Source: Streptomyces olindensis (GTDB lineage: Bacteria; Actinomycetota; Actinomycetes; Streptomycetales; Streptomycetaceae). From it: a stretch of 64,000 bases of DNA. The stretch covers positions 1 through 64,000 of the forward strand of contig JJOH01000026.1 in assembly GCA_000696115.1 (NCBI GenBank), given 5' to 3'. The notes under the pieces are model-generated. The model was given only the letters and a program-made list of their open reading frames with translations. It was not told where the DNA came from and did no database searches. The position numbers were made by a program, and so were the translations under genes. Of this stretch, positions 23,887 through 32,454 are shown piece by piece. Position 1 is the first letter of the stretch, and each line of letters begins with the position of its first letter.

Positions 23887-25002
23887 TCACAGCCAGCCGT
23901 TCCGCTTCAGCGTGCGGTGGATGCCCAGACAGATGACCACCGTGATGCCCATGATCGCCGGGTAGCCGTACCGCCAGTGCAGCTCCGGCATGTGGTCGAA
24001 GTTCATGCCGTACACCCCGCACACCATCGTCGGCACGGCGATGATCGCGGCCCACGAGGTGATCTTCCGCATGTCCTCGTTCTGCGCCACGGACGCCTGC
24101 GCGAGGTTGGCCTGGAGGATGGAGTTGAGCAGTTCGTCGAAGCCGAGGACCTGCTCCTGGACGCGGGCGAGGTGGTCGGCGACGTCCCGGAAGTACTTCT
24201 GGATGTCCGGGTCGATCAGCCGCATCGGCCGCTCGCTCAGCAGCTGCATGGGGCGCAGCAGCGGCGACACGGCCCGCTTGAACTCCAGCACCTCGCGCTT
24301 GAGTTGGTAGATCCGGCCGGCGTCCGTGCCGCGCGGCGCGCCCTTGCGGCCCGGGGAGAACACCTCGGTCTCGACCTCGTCGATGTCGTCCTGCACCGCG
24401 TCGGCGACCGCGATGTACCCGTCGACGACGTGGTCGGCGATGGCGTGCAGCACGGCGGAGGGGCCCTTGGCGAGCAGCTCCGGGTCGTCCTGGAGACGGT
24501 GCCTGAGGGCCCTCAGGGAGCCCTGCCCGCCGTGCCGGACGGTGATGAAGAACTCCCGACCGGTGAAGCACATCACCTCGCCGGACTCGACGACCTCGCT
24601 GTTGGCGTCGAGCTGGTCGTGCTCCACGTAGTGGATGGTCTTGAAGACCGTGAAGAGGGAGTCGTCGTAGCGCTCCAGCTTGGGCCGCTGGTGGGCCTGG
24701 ACGGCGTCCTCCACGGCCAGCGGGTGCAGCCCGAACTCACTGGCGATGCCGGAGAATTCGGCCTCGGTCGGCTCGTGGAGGCCGATCCACACGAAGCCGC
24801 CGTCGCGGCGCACCAGGCGCACCGCCTCGTGCGGGGTCAGCGGGGTCTCGGTCTCGATGCGGCGGCCGTCCCGGTAGACGGCGCAGTCGACGACGGCGGA
24901 CGCCGTCGCGGGGCTGCGGGTGGCGTCGTACGTCCCACTGTCCTTGCGGAGCGACACGCGGGACGGGCGGACGACGGCGCGCAGGTCGCGGATCATCGAC
25001 AT
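23887..25002 (-). CDS. corA: CorA-type magnesium transporter
   Basis: 371 residues. A long cytoplasmic domain (FVWIGLHEPTEAEFSGIASE, HPLAVEDAVQAHQRPKLERY) and two C-terminal membrane helices with the signature YGMNF in the loop define the CorA family of Mg/Co channels. The basic C-terminal end (RTLKRNGW) is standard. The ATG has AAGGAG 7 nt upstream. It lies in a neighbourhood with another Mg-related gene (MgtE-like), as in mycobacteria. Confidence 0.93.
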   Translation of the reverse strand: MSMIRDLRAVVRPSRVSLRKDSGTYDATRSPATASAVVDCAVYRDGRRIETETPLTPHEAVRLVRRDGGFVWIGLHEPTEAEFSGIASEFGLHPLAVEDAVQAHQRPKLERYDDSLFTVFKTIHYVEHDQLDANSEVVESGEVMCFTGREFFITVRHGGQGSLRALRHRLQDDPELLAKGPSAVLHAIADHVVDGYIAVADAVQDDIDEVETEVFSPGRKGAPRGTDAGRIYQLKREVLEFKRAVSPLLRPMQLLSERPMRLIDPDIQKYFRDVADHLARVQEQVLGFDELLNSILQANLAQASVAQNEDMRKITSWAAIIAVPTMVCGVYGMNFDHMPELHWRYGYPAIMGITVVICLGIHRTLKRNGWL

Positions 25003-25459
25003 GGCGGGCTCCTTCGCGGGCGGGCAACGAAAGACGCCGGCGTCGGGTGGAGCTACCCGGAATGAGGACGTTGTGACTGGGGATGTTTGGCACGTCCACA
25101 AAGCGGGGAGCACCGCACCGTCGCGGTGGCGCGTCTCGTTACTGATTCAGCTACTGAGGCAGATCAGGCAAAGCGAAACGAAGCGCTCTTCCGCGTGAAG
25201 CGAGTGCGAGAGGTGGCGACCAGCCAGAGCCAGAACAGCTACGTCAGCGGCGGGAAGAGCGTGGTGCTACTGCACGGTCGACTTCGGTCCATTGCAGTCC
25301 CACCTCCTCCGGCCGGTCCCTCGTAAGGGAGTTCCTTCGGCGTCGAGGCTTGATCGCGACGCTTCTGCGTGCTGCCCCGAACCACCGGGCAAGAGTATCA
25401 GTCGCCCGACGTGTCAAGGCGCTTGTTTGCCCGCTACTGACGAGTTCTATGCTCGCCGC
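25003..25459. other. 457-nt intergenic region upstream of corA
   Basis: No convincing gene. It is less GC-rich than its surroundings, and a 79-codon plus-strand frame in it has neither family resemblance nor a ribosome site. The part next to corA should hold its promoter and a possible Mg-responsive leader, but I see no known M-box features. The right end has TTGTTT and TTCTAT, 16 nt apart, 9 nt before the next gene: a possible leaderless promoter. Confidence 0.4.
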
Positions 25460-26044
25460 ATGGCAGATGTTCTTCCTCTGGTCGAGGCCCGGTTGCGTAC
25501 GGCACTGGGCGAACCGGACGCGCGCGCGGCCGTCACCTTCCTGGGCACGGACCGCATCGAGGTGCTCCGCTTCCAGGAGGGCGACATCGTCCGCTACGCC
25601 ACGCTCGGCATGTCCGCGCACCCCATGACGGACCCGACGGCCGTGGTCGCCGACCCCGTGAAGGGCCCGCGCGCGGAGCTGGTCCTGTCGGTCCGCGCGG
25701 GGCGCGCCGACACCGACAAGGTGCTGCGCCCGCTCGCCGTGCTGGGCGCGTCGCCGCAGGTGGAGGGGCTGGTCGTGGCTCCCGGCGCCTCCCTCGACGT
25801 CGGTGAGCCGCTGTGGCCCGGCGCCCCCTTCACCTCGGTCCTGGTCGCCGAGCCGGGCGGTCTGGTCGAGGACCTGGAGCTCGACGAGCCCCTCGACCCC
25901 GTACGGTTCCTGCCGCTGCTGCCGATGACGCCGAACGAGGCGGCCTGGAAGCGCGTGCACGGCGCGCAGGCGCTGCGGGAGCGGTGGCTGAACCAGGGGA
26001 CGGACCTCCGGGATCCGTCCCGGAAGTCCGTCCCGCTGGAGTGA
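25460..26044 (+). CDS. suppressor-of-fused (SUFU) domain protein
   Basis: 194 residues. The sequence (YATLGMSAHPMTDPTA, RAELVLSVRAGRADTD, FTSVLVAEPGG, LPMTPNEAAWKR) fits bacterial SUFU-domain proteins, which occur as immunity proteins or as standalone proteins of unknown role. No toxin gene is adjacent. It is cytoplasmic. The ATG has no ribosome site but a TTCTAT hexamer upstream, so it may be leaderless. Convergent with the MFS gene with 30 nt between. Confidence 0.75.
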   Translation: MADVLPLVEARLRTALGEPDARAAVTFLGTDRIEVLRFQEGDIVRYATLGMSAHPMTDPTAVVADPVKGPRAELVLSVRAGRADTDKVLRPLAVLGASPQVEGLVVAPGASLDVGEPLWPGAPFTSVLVAEPGGLVEDLELDEPLDPVRFLPLLPMTPNEAAWKRVHGAQALRERWLNQGTDLRDPSRKSVPLE

Positions 26045-26074
26045 GGAAGGTCACCAACCACTGGCCGGAAAGCC

Positions 26075-27298
26075 TCAGTTGGCGAAGACGGTGACACCGT
26101 CCTCGGTCGCGTGCTTCGGCTCCAGCTCCTCGGCCTCGTGGGTGAGGGCCCTGCGCCGTGCGACGACCACGAGGGCGCCCAGCACGGCTGTGACCGCGGC
26201 CACCACGAAGGGCATGTGGACGTCGGTCCACTCCTCGATCTTCGGCGCGAAGTACGGGGCGGCGGCCGCCGCGAACCAGCGCACGAAGTTGTAGCCCGCG
26301 CTCGCCACCGGCCGGGGCGCGTCCGAGACGCCGAGCGCCAGCTCCGTGTAGACGGTGTTGTTCACGCCGATGAACGCGCCGGACAGGATCGTGCAGACGA
26401 CGGCCGTGGTGTGGGAGCCGTAGCCGAGCACCAGCACGTCGGCCGCGAGCAGCACCAGCGAGCCGCCGAGCACCTTCAGCGAGCCGAACCGCTTCTGCAG
26501 CCGGGGTGCCACGATCACCGAGAAGACGGCGAGCAGCACGCCCCAGGCGAAGAACACCGCGCCCGAGCGGTACGGGCTCATGTTCAGCACGAACGGCGTG
26601 AAGGCCAGCACGGTGAAGAACGTGTAGTTGTAGAAGAACGCCGAGACCGCCGCGGAGGCGAGTCCGCCGTGGCCGAGGGCCTTGAGCGGGTCCAGCAGCG
26701 AGGTCCTGCGGGCGGGCTTCGGCTGCTCCTTCAGGAACGCCGCGATGCACAGGAAGCCGACGGCCATCAGGAACGCCGTGCCGAAGAACGGGTAGCGCCA
26801 GCTGGCGTCGCCGAGCAGGGCGCCCAGCAGCGGGCCGCAGGCCATGCCGAGCCCGAGGGCCGACTCGTACAGCAGGATCGCCGCGGCGCTGCCGCCGGCC
26901 GCCGCGCCGACGATCACGGCGAGGGCGGTGGAGACGAAGAGCGCGTTGCCGAGCCCCCAGCCCGCGCGGAACCCGACCAGTTCGCCGACCGAGCCGGACG
27001 TGCCGGCGAGCCCGGCGAAGACGACCACGAACGCGAGGCCGAGCAGCAGGGTCTTCCGGCCGCCGATCCGGCTGGAGACGAAGCCGGTCACCAGCATCGC
27101 GACGGCGGTGATCAGGAAGTACGAGGTGAAGAGCAGGGAGACCTGGCCGGCCGTGGCGTCGAGGCCCCGGGCGATGGACGGCAGGATCGGGTCGACGAGT
27201 CCGATGCCCATGAAGGCGACGACCGACGCCCCGGCGGTCGCCCACACGGACTTGGGCTGCTTCAGGAGGCCGCCCGCTCCGGCGTCGAAGGGGTCCAT
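26075..27298 (-). CDS. MFS exporter (bacillibactin-exporter/ACDE-like)
   Basis: 407 residues with 12 predicted membrane helices. The first helix carries VAFMGIGLVDPILPSIARGL, typical of the small actinobacterial/Bacillus MFS group that exports siderophores and drugs, and SRIGGRKTLLLG is the loop 2-3 signature. The substrate cannot be read directly. The promoter has an inverted repeat in its spacer that resembles half of an iron-box, which would fit siderophore export. The ATG has GGGAG 7 nt upstream. Confidence 0.88.
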   Translation of the reverse strand: MDPFDAGAGGLLKQPKSVWATAGASVVAFMGIGLVDPILPSIARGLDATAGQVSLLFTSYFLITAVAMLVTGFVSSRIGGRKTLLLGLAFVVVFAGLAGTSGSVGELVGFRAGWGLGNALFVSTALAVIVGAAAGGSAAAILLYESALGLGMACGPLLGALLGDASWRYPFFGTAFLMAVGFLCIAAFLKEQPKPARRTSLLDPLKALGHGGLASAAVSAFFYNYTFFTVLAFTPFVLNMSPYRSGAVFFAWGVLLAVFSVIVAPRLQKRFGSLKVLGGSLVLLAADVLVLGYGSHTTAVVCTILSGAFIGVNNTVYTELALGVSDAPRPVASAGYNFVRWFAAAAAPYFAPKIEEWTDVHMPFVVAAVTAVLGALVVVARRRALTHEAEELEPKHATEDGVTVFAN

Positions 27299-27339
27299 GC
27301 TTGCTCCCTTTCCGAGACGGAAGTAGTTGGTATATACAC

Positions 27340-27369
27340 ATAGTAAGTTAGCCAAGCTAATTAATGCAA
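27340..27369 (-). promoter_or_regulatory. strong promoter with inverted repeat in the spacer
   Basis: On the minus strand TTGCAT, an 18-nt spacer and TACTAT form a good housekeeping-type promoter. The spacer contains TTAGC-TTG-GCTAA, an inverted repeat that shares 12 of 19 positions with the DmdR/IdeR iron box. A regulator bound here would block polymerase. Confidence 0.6.
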
Positions 27370-27457
27370 GGCGCATCTAGTGTGGGTGGTGAAGGGTTCC
27401 GTCCGGATGGGTGATCGTCCTTGACGCGGCGGGGCGGGGGTAGGACCGTGGGGCCCT

Positions 27458-28099
27458 ATGAGGGGCGAACCCAGTTGCCCGAAGTGCGGTGGCCGGGTCA
27501 GGGCTCCCGGCCTCTTCTCCGACTCGTGGCAGTGCGATGTGCACGGCACCGTCCATCCGGTGCAGCCCGTGATACCGCCCAGCGTCGACGCCCTCAACGT
27601 CGTGGTGCACCGCACGCGGGTGCCGGTGTGGATGCCGTGGCCGCTCCCGGTGGGCTGGCTGTTCACGGGGGTGGCCTGCGCGGGGGACGACCGTACGGGT
27701 GGCCGAGCCACGGCCGTGGCCTGCACCGGGCCCGGGCCGCTCGGCGGGATGGGCGAGCTGATCCTGGTCGCCGAGGAGCTGGGGGTCGGACTCGGGGCCC
27801 GGTACGCCGGGATGGACGGACCCGATCCCGGGCCGTACATGGATGTGGGGAAGCCGGCTCAGGCGAAGGTGCTGGCCGCCGGGCGGCCGACGCCGCTGTG
27901 GCACGTCTCCGGGGTGCCGGGTGACCGCGCGGTGTTCGCCGGGGAGGCGCTCGGAATGTGGCTGTGGGCCGTGGTGTGGCCCGAGCAGTCGGGGCTGCTC
28001 ATGTACGACGAGTTGGTGCTGGCGGATCTGCGGGACGCCGGTGCCGAGGTCGAGCTGGTGCCCTGCGGTGCGTTGTCGCCGCGCTTGCTCGGGCCGTAG
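27458..28099 (+). CDS. DUF6758-type conserved protein with zinc-ribbon start
   Basis: 213 residues. The N-terminus has SCPKCGGRVRAPGLFSDSWQ and CDVHG, a four-ligand zinc-ribbon. The rest (GWLFTGVACAGDD, GELILVAEELGVGLGARYAG, YDELVLADLRDAGAEVE) is conserved among Streptomyces and has no known function. It is cytoplasmic, despite the hydrophobic stretches. The start is an ATG with GGGGCCCT before it. It is divergent from the MFS exporter. Confidence 0.78.
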   Translation: MRGEPSCPKCGGRVRAPGLFSDSWQCDVHGTVHPVQPVIPPSVDALNVVVHRTRVPVWMPWPLPVGWLFTGVACAGDDRTGGRATAVACTGPGPLGGMGELILVAEELGVGLGARYAGMDGPDPGPYMDVGKPAQAKVLAAGRPTPLWHVSGVPGDRAVFAGEALGMWLWAVVWPEQSGLLMYDELVLADLRDAGAEVELVPCGALSPRLLGP

Positions 28100-28114
28100 C
28101 GCCCAGGGGGCGGT

Positions 28115-28195
28115 GGATTTCTCTTCGTCGGCGGCTGCGGGTGGCCGTTGGCCGGGTGCGCGGTTCCCCGCGCCCCTTGGGGGTGTGAGTGTAGG
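28115..28195 (-). repeat. dispersed Streptomyces intergenic repeat, copy 3
   Basis: On the minus strand it reads AAGGGGCGCGGGGAACCGCG followed by CACCCGCAGCCGCCG. This copy is more diverged in the middle. It sits right after the DUF6758 stop. Confidence 0.65.
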
Positions 28196-28291
28196 GGGTG
28201 CTTGGTGGGTTCGGGTGTGACAGGGGGCTGGAAAAAATACGGTTATCCTTGAGCAGCCCTGTTCGTGTCGTTCGTGTCTGGAGTCCGTGTC

Positions 28292-29152
28292 GTGCGTATC
28301 GATCTGCACACCCACTCCACCGCTTCCGACGGCACGGACACCCCGGCCGAGCTGGTGCGCAAGGCCGCCGCGGCCGGACTGGACGTCGTCGGGCTCACCG
28401 ATCACGACACCACCCGCGGACACGCCGAGGCGGTCGCCGCGCTGCCCGAGGGGCTCACGCTGGTCACGGGCGCCGAGCTGTCCTGCCGGATCGACGGCAT
28501 CAGCATGCACATGCTGGCCTACCTCTTCGACCCCGAGGAGCCGGCGCTGCTCGCCGAGCGGGAACTGGTCCGGGACGACCGGGTGCCGCGGGCCCAGGCC
28601 ATGGTCGCCAAGCTCCGCGAACTGGGCGTGCCCGTGACCTGGGAACAGGTGCTGCGGATCGCCGGTGACGGGTCCGTCGGGCGTCCGCACGTGGCGACCG
28701 CGCTCGTCGAGCTGGGCGTGGTGCCGACCGTGAACGACGCCTTCACCCAGGACTGGCTGGCCGACGGCGGCCGCGCCTTCGTCGAGAAGCACGAGACCGA
28801 CCCCTTCGAGGCCATCCGCCTCATCAAGGGCGCGGGCGGGGTCGCGGTGTTCGCGCATCCCGGGGCGAGCAAGCGGGGGCGCACGGTGCCGGAGGCCGCG
28901 ATCGCCGAGATGGCCGCGGCCGGGCTGGACGGCATCGAGGTCGACCACATGGACCACGACGCGGACACGCGGGCGCGGCTGCGGGGGCTGGCGAAGGAGC
29001 TGGGGCTGCTCGTGACCGGGTCCTCCGACTACCACGGCAGCCGGAAGACGTGTGTGCTCGGGGAGTACACGACCGATCCCGAGGTGTACGGGGAGATCAC
29101 GCGGCGGGCCTTCGGGGCGTTTCCGGTGCCGGGGGCCGGCGGAGCCGTCTGA
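28292..29152 (+). CDS. PHP-domain phosphoesterase (TrpH/RNase AM-like)
   Basis: 286 residues. All PHP metal motifs are present: DLHTHSTASDGT at the N-terminus, GLTDHDTTRGHAEA, the Glu/Ser segment TGAELSCRIDG, VFAHPGASK, and TGSSDYHG. The family (YciV/TrpH) hydrolyses nucleoside 3',5'-bisphosphates and trims RNA 5' ends. The HDHLF-like insertion domain is the middle part. The start is GTG, with MRIDLHTH the natural N-terminus. The region just upstream carries short CGTGTCGT-like repeats and an AT-rich AAAAAATACGGTTATCC stretch, probably the promoter. Confidence 0.88.
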   Translation: MRIDLHTHSTASDGTDTPAELVRKAAAAGLDVVGLTDHDTTRGHAEAVAALPEGLTLVTGAELSCRIDGISMHMLAYLFDPEEPALLAERELVRDDRVPRAQAMVAKLRELGVPVTWEQVLRIAGDGSVGRPHVATALVELGVVPTVNDAFTQDWLADGGRAFVEKHETDPFEAIRLIKGAGGVAVFAHPGASKRGRTVPEAAIAEMAAAGLDGIEVDHMDHDADTRARLRGLAKELGLLVTGSSDYHGSRKTCVLGEYTTDPEVYGEITRRAFGAFPVPGAGGAV

Positions 29153-29245
29153 GGTCTCTGTCCCCCAGTTCCGTTTCTCAGGCACTCGGCGCTGTCCGCC
29201 GTGCCGTCCGCGCGCTCCACTCACACCCGCAAGGCCATCACGCTC

Positions 29246-29851
29246 ATGTTCGACCTCGCTGTCTTCGGCTCCCTGTTCCTGACCCTCTTCGTCATCATGG
29301 ATCCCCCGGGGATCACCCCGATCTTCCTCGCGCTCACCGCCGGCCGGCCCGGGAAGGTGCAGAAGCGGATGGCCTTCCAGGCCGTCTGCGTGGCCGGCGG
29401 TGTGATCACCGTGTTCGGGCTCCTGGGGCACCAGATCCTCGACTACCTGCACGTCTCCGTGCCCGCGCTGATGATCGCGGGCGGGCTGCTGCTCCTGCTC
29501 ATCGCGCTCGACCTGCTCACCGGGAAGACCGACGAGCCGAAGCAGACCAAGGACGTCAACGTCGCTCTCGTGCCGCTGGGCATGCCGCTGCTGGCGGGAC
29601 CCGGTGCGATCGTGTCGGTCATCCTCGCCGTGCAGAAGGCCCACAGCGTCGCCGCGCAGGTGTCGGTGTGGACGGCGATCCTCGCCATCCACGTCGTGCT
29701 GTGGCTGGTGATGCGCTATTCGCTGGTGATCATCCGGATCATCAAGGACGGCGGCGTGGTGCTGGTGACGCGGCTCGCGGGGATGATGCTCTCCGCGATC
29801 GCCGTGCAGCAGATCATCAACGGCGTCACCCAGGTGATCCAGGCGAGCTGA
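29246..29851 (+). CDS. MarC family integral membrane protein
   Basis: 201 residues with six predicted membrane helices. The N-terminus MFDLAVFGSLFLTLFVIMDP leads into PGITPIFLALTAG, the MarC signature, and VALVPLGMPLLAGPGAI is the second conserved motif. Function is uncertain; the early link to antibiotic resistance in E. coli was not confirmed. The ATG has only AAGG 11 nt upstream. It is probably cotranscribed with the PHP gene 93 nt before and converges with the protease gene (6-nt gap). Confidence 0.9.
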   Translation: MFDLAVFGSLFLTLFVIMDPPGITPIFLALTAGRPGKVQKRMAFQAVCVAGGVITVFGLLGHQILDYLHVSVPALMIAGGLLLLLIALDLLTGKTDEPKQTKDVNVALVPLGMPLLAGPGAIVSVILAVQKAHSVAAQVSVWTAILAIHVVLWLVMRYSLVIIRIIKDGGVVLVTRLAGMMLSAIAVQQIINGVTQVIQAS

Positions 29852-29857
29852 CGGCTG

Positions 29858-31939
29858 TCAGACCCGGCCGGCGAGCACCGAGCCGATCGCGCCGGCCGCT
29901 CCCGGGTGGGCCAGGTACTCGTCGATGTCGTGCGCGCGGTCGCGGCCGTTGGCGACGGCCAGCTGGGTGAGCTTCCCCCACCGCTCGTCCGCCAGCGGGC
30001 AGCCGATCGCCACCGCGTCGGTGGGGCACCAGACGTTGACCCAGTCGCGCACCCGGGGCGGCCGGTGCGGGCCGCGGGCGAGGAGCCGTCCGTTGACGCC
30101 GTCCATCCCGAGCGGACTGCCCGCCGTCACCAGCAGGACGGGATCGAGCCCGTCGGGGAGCCGGGTCAGCAGGTCCATGCCGACGACCGTGCCGAGACTG
30201 TGCGTGACCAGCACCAGTTCGCCCTCGGTGGGCATCGTCTCCAGGACGCTGTCCAGTACGGCCTGCCGCACGGCCGCGTCGGCGAGGTACAGGTCGACGT
30301 CCCGCAGGAACGTGGCGATGGTCCACTCGTCCAGGTCGGATCTGGCGGCCAGCCAGCTCAGCGGCCGGTGCAGGGCCCCGACCAGACCCGCCCCGAAGCC
30401 CTCCGTGGCCGCCGGCCCGTCCTGGGGCATGCCGGCCCGGGTGGCCGCCTCGTACAGCAACTGCTCGTAGGAGCCCGTGGGCGACTCCGCGGCGAACGCC
30501 TCGGCGGCAGCGGCGGCGCTCATCTGGTCGAGGCCGATGGCCCCGGTCGTGCTCTCCCTGCCGCTCACCAGGTTGTGCAGTCTCGTGCCGTAGAACGGGA
30601 ACCACATGTCCTCCGGGTCGACCGGCGCCAGCGCCGCGAGGGTGAGTCCGCGGTTCAGGCCGGCCGCCCATTTCCGGCGGAGGTCCACCGGCTCCTTGCT
30701 CTGCTGGTCCCTGCCGTGCAGGAAGACCACGTGCCGTCGGCCGCCGAAGGCGGTGCCGCGGGCCGGGAGCCCGCCCTTGGGGGGCACCGCCCGGGCCTCT
30801 CTCGCGGTCACCGCGCCCGCAGTGGTCTGCGGGGCCGTGCCGCCGGACACCACGGCCGTCGTCTGCTCCGGCTGGAGCGCCGGCCCGGTGACCGTGCCGC
30901 GGTCCAGGCCCGAGTCCGGGCCCAGCTCGGCCAGCAGGGTGCGCCGACCGGGGTCGAGGTCCAGCCCGGCCAGGTGCTTCAGGATCGAGCTGATGCGGAC
31001 GCCCTCGTTGGCGACCCAGTCGATCGCGTCGTCGCCGTCGCCCGGGTTCCAGGGCCGGCCGTCCTTGCGCAGGAGACGCCCCTGGTCGTCCTTCTTCGGC
31101 ACACCGCTGTGGTGCAGGGCCACGACCTCCCACTGGTCGTTGAAGACGGGGGAGCCCGAGTTACCGGGTTCGGTGTCGGTCGTGTAGTGGACGAAGTCGT
31201 CGAGCCGTACCAGCACCGCGTTGTCGCGCAGGGCGATCTCCTTCAGGCGCCCCTGCGGATGCCCGATGATGTTCACCTTCTCGCCGAGCACCAGCTTGCC
31301 GAGCTGGACGCTCAGCCGGTTCCAGCCGAAGACCTCGCCCGGCGGACGGCCGTCCGGGGTGGGCGCGACCGCCACGAGCGCGAAGTCGAGCCGCCTGTCC
31401 GCGGCGAAGAAGGTCCCCGGGTCGAGCTCCATCCGGACGACGGTGTCGGGCACGTTGTCGGCCGTGATCTGGGCGTTGAACTCCACGAAGCAGTCGCGGG
31501 CGAAGCCCTCGTCGGGCAGCACGTGGTGGTTGGTCATCATCAGCCGCGGCGACACCATGAAGCCCGTGCCGTGCGGCAGCTCGCGGCCGTCGCGGCGCAG
31601 CGTGATCCGGGCGACCGTGGCCCCGGCCCTGACCCCGCGCGGCAGGAAGCTCCAGGCCTGCAGTTCGTTGGACAGGTTGATGATGCGTTCGTTGGCGTCG
31701 GGCAGGTCCATGGCCTCGCCGTGGATGCTCGCCACCACCGCCGAGGGCGACAGACCGCCCCGGTCGAGGATCCGGTCGGCGCGGACGGCGAGCGCGTCCG
31801 GGTCGTCCGGGAACCGGACGCCGGCCGCCAGCCGGTCCTCGACCCGCTCGCGCTCCGCGGCGGAGTCCTCGTACCGTCGCGCCGCCTCCGCCGCGGCCTG
31901 CTCGTGCAACTCCTCGTTCGACCGGCCCGTCACCGACAT
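29858..31939 (-). CDS. trypsin-like protease fused to alpha/beta hydrolase
   Basis: 693 residues, no signal peptide, so cytoplasmic. Residues 1-100 are a charged helical start. A trypsin-like domain follows with His139 in MMTNHHVLPD, Asp in RLDFALVAVA, and Ser in EPGNSGSPVF (about 260). An Ala/Gly/Pro linker (about 345-395) joins a second enzyme: an alpha/beta hydrolase with VVFLHGRDQQS, the nucleophile elbow VTHSLGTVVGMD (about 578) and late Asp/His candidates. Cytoplasmic trypsin-like fusions in actinobacteria are often parts of conflict or signalling systems. A 50-residue conserved peptide gene lies upstream on the same strand (134-nt gap). Confidence 0.82.
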   Translation of the reverse strand: MSVTGRSNEELHEQAAAEAARRYEDSAAERERVEDRLAAGVRFPDDPDALAVRADRILDRGGLSPSAVVASIHGEAMDLPDANERIINLSNELQAWSFLPRGVRAGATVARITLRRDGRELPHGTGFMVSPRLMMTNHHVLPDEGFARDCFVEFNAQITADNVPDTVVRMELDPGTFFAADRRLDFALVAVAPTPDGRPPGEVFGWNRLSVQLGKLVLGEKVNIIGHPQGRLKEIALRDNAVLVRLDDFVHYTTDTEPGNSGSPVFNDQWEVVALHHSGVPKKDDQGRLLRKDGRPWNPGDGDDAIDWVANEGVRISSILKHLAGLDLDPGRRTLLAELGPDSGLDRGTVTGPALQPEQTTAVVSGGTAPQTTAGAVTAREARAVPPKGGLPARGTAFGGRRHVVFLHGRDQQSKEPVDLRRKWAAGLNRGLTLAALAPVDPEDMWFPFYGTRLHNLVSGRESTTGAIGLDQMSAAAAAEAFAAESPTGSYEQLLYEAATRAGMPQDGPAATEGFGAGLVGALHRPLSWLAARSDLDEWTIATFLRDVDLYLADAAVRQAVLDSVLETMPTEGELVLVTHSLGTVVGMDLLTRLPDGLDPVLLVTAGSPLGMDGVNGRLLARGPHRPPRVRDWVNVWCPTDAVAIGCPLADERWGKLTQLAVANGRDRAHDIDEYLAHPGAAGAIGSVLAGRV

Positions 31940-32073
31940 GCGGTCACCGTCCTGTTCTCGTTCGCGCCGTGCCTCTCAGCCAGTACGCCCCCGACCAGGA
32001 CGGTCCGCAACAGCGGAGCCCCCGCACGGCCGATGCCAGGCGGGGGCTCCGAGGGGTGTGGGAGAGCCGCGCG

Positions 32074-32226
32074 TTATGAGGCCGTGGTCTCGGCCGGGCG
32101 GATCCACAGGCGCTGCCCGATGGCGGCGGCCTGCTGAACGATGCGGTTGACGGAGGCGGCGTCCACAACGGTCGAGTCCACAGGCGTGCCGTCGACGTCG
32201 TCGAGTCGCATGATTTCGAAGCGCAA
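32074..32226 (-). CDS. 50-residue conserved companion of the protease-hydrolase
   Basis: 50 residues from a TTG with GGGAG 6 nt upstream. It reads MRFEIMRLDDVDGTPVDSTV and ends QRLWIRPAE plus a short tail, with an Asp-rich front and an amphipathic helix (VNRIVQQAAAIG). No signal peptide or metal motif. It resembles the small proteins that accompany cytoplasmic trypsin-like enzymes, so it may be a regulator, substrate or adaptor (inference). A longer frame is open upstream, but its residues look non-coding. The promoter should lie in the AT-rich stretch at 32340-32383. Confidence 0.6.
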   Translation of the reverse strand: MRFEIMRLDDVDGTPVDSTVVDAASVNRIVQQAAAIGQRLWIRPAETTAS

Positions 32227-32367
32227 GGCTTCTCCCTTCGTCTGGTCATCCTCCTGAGGAGAACTACTTGAGTGAGCGGCCCACCAGGCTTCGGTGCTCG
32301 GTGTTCCGTATGGGTCAACAGGGACGCACCCTTCAAACATTCCCTACGCTAAGGAAATTTTTCGAGC

Positions 32368-32383
32368 GGCTAATTAATGAGCC
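32368..32383. promoter_or_regulatory. imperfect AT-centred palindrome in a divergent promoter
   Basis: GGCTAATTAATGAGCC pairs 14 of 16 positions. It lies between the small companion gene (minus) and the NYN gene (plus), next to an AT-rich GGAAATTTTTCG run. It may be an operator for either side. Confidence 0.35.
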
Positions 32384-32417
32384 GTAAGAGTGTGGTTACG
32401 GGACCGACCGGGACCGG

Positions 32418-32454
32418 TTGTGTTCGCAGCGTGACCGCCGGGACAATGGAGGTG
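32418..32454 (+). promoter_or_regulatory. leaderless promoter of the NYN gene
   Basis: TTGTGT, 18 nt, GACAAT, then 7 nt to the ATG. The spacing equals that at dapE and mrp. A GGAGG in the 7-nt gap is too close to act as a ribosome site. Confidence 0.5.

Noticed and set aside
25087..25326. 79-codon frame upstream of the SUFU gene
   Set aside because: No ribosome site, no coding bias and no recognisable features; treated as intergenic.
27458..28099. DUF6758-type protein as a membrane protein
   Set aside because: Hydrophobic stretches are short and broken by Pro/Gly; the N-terminal zinc-ribbon fits a soluble protein better.
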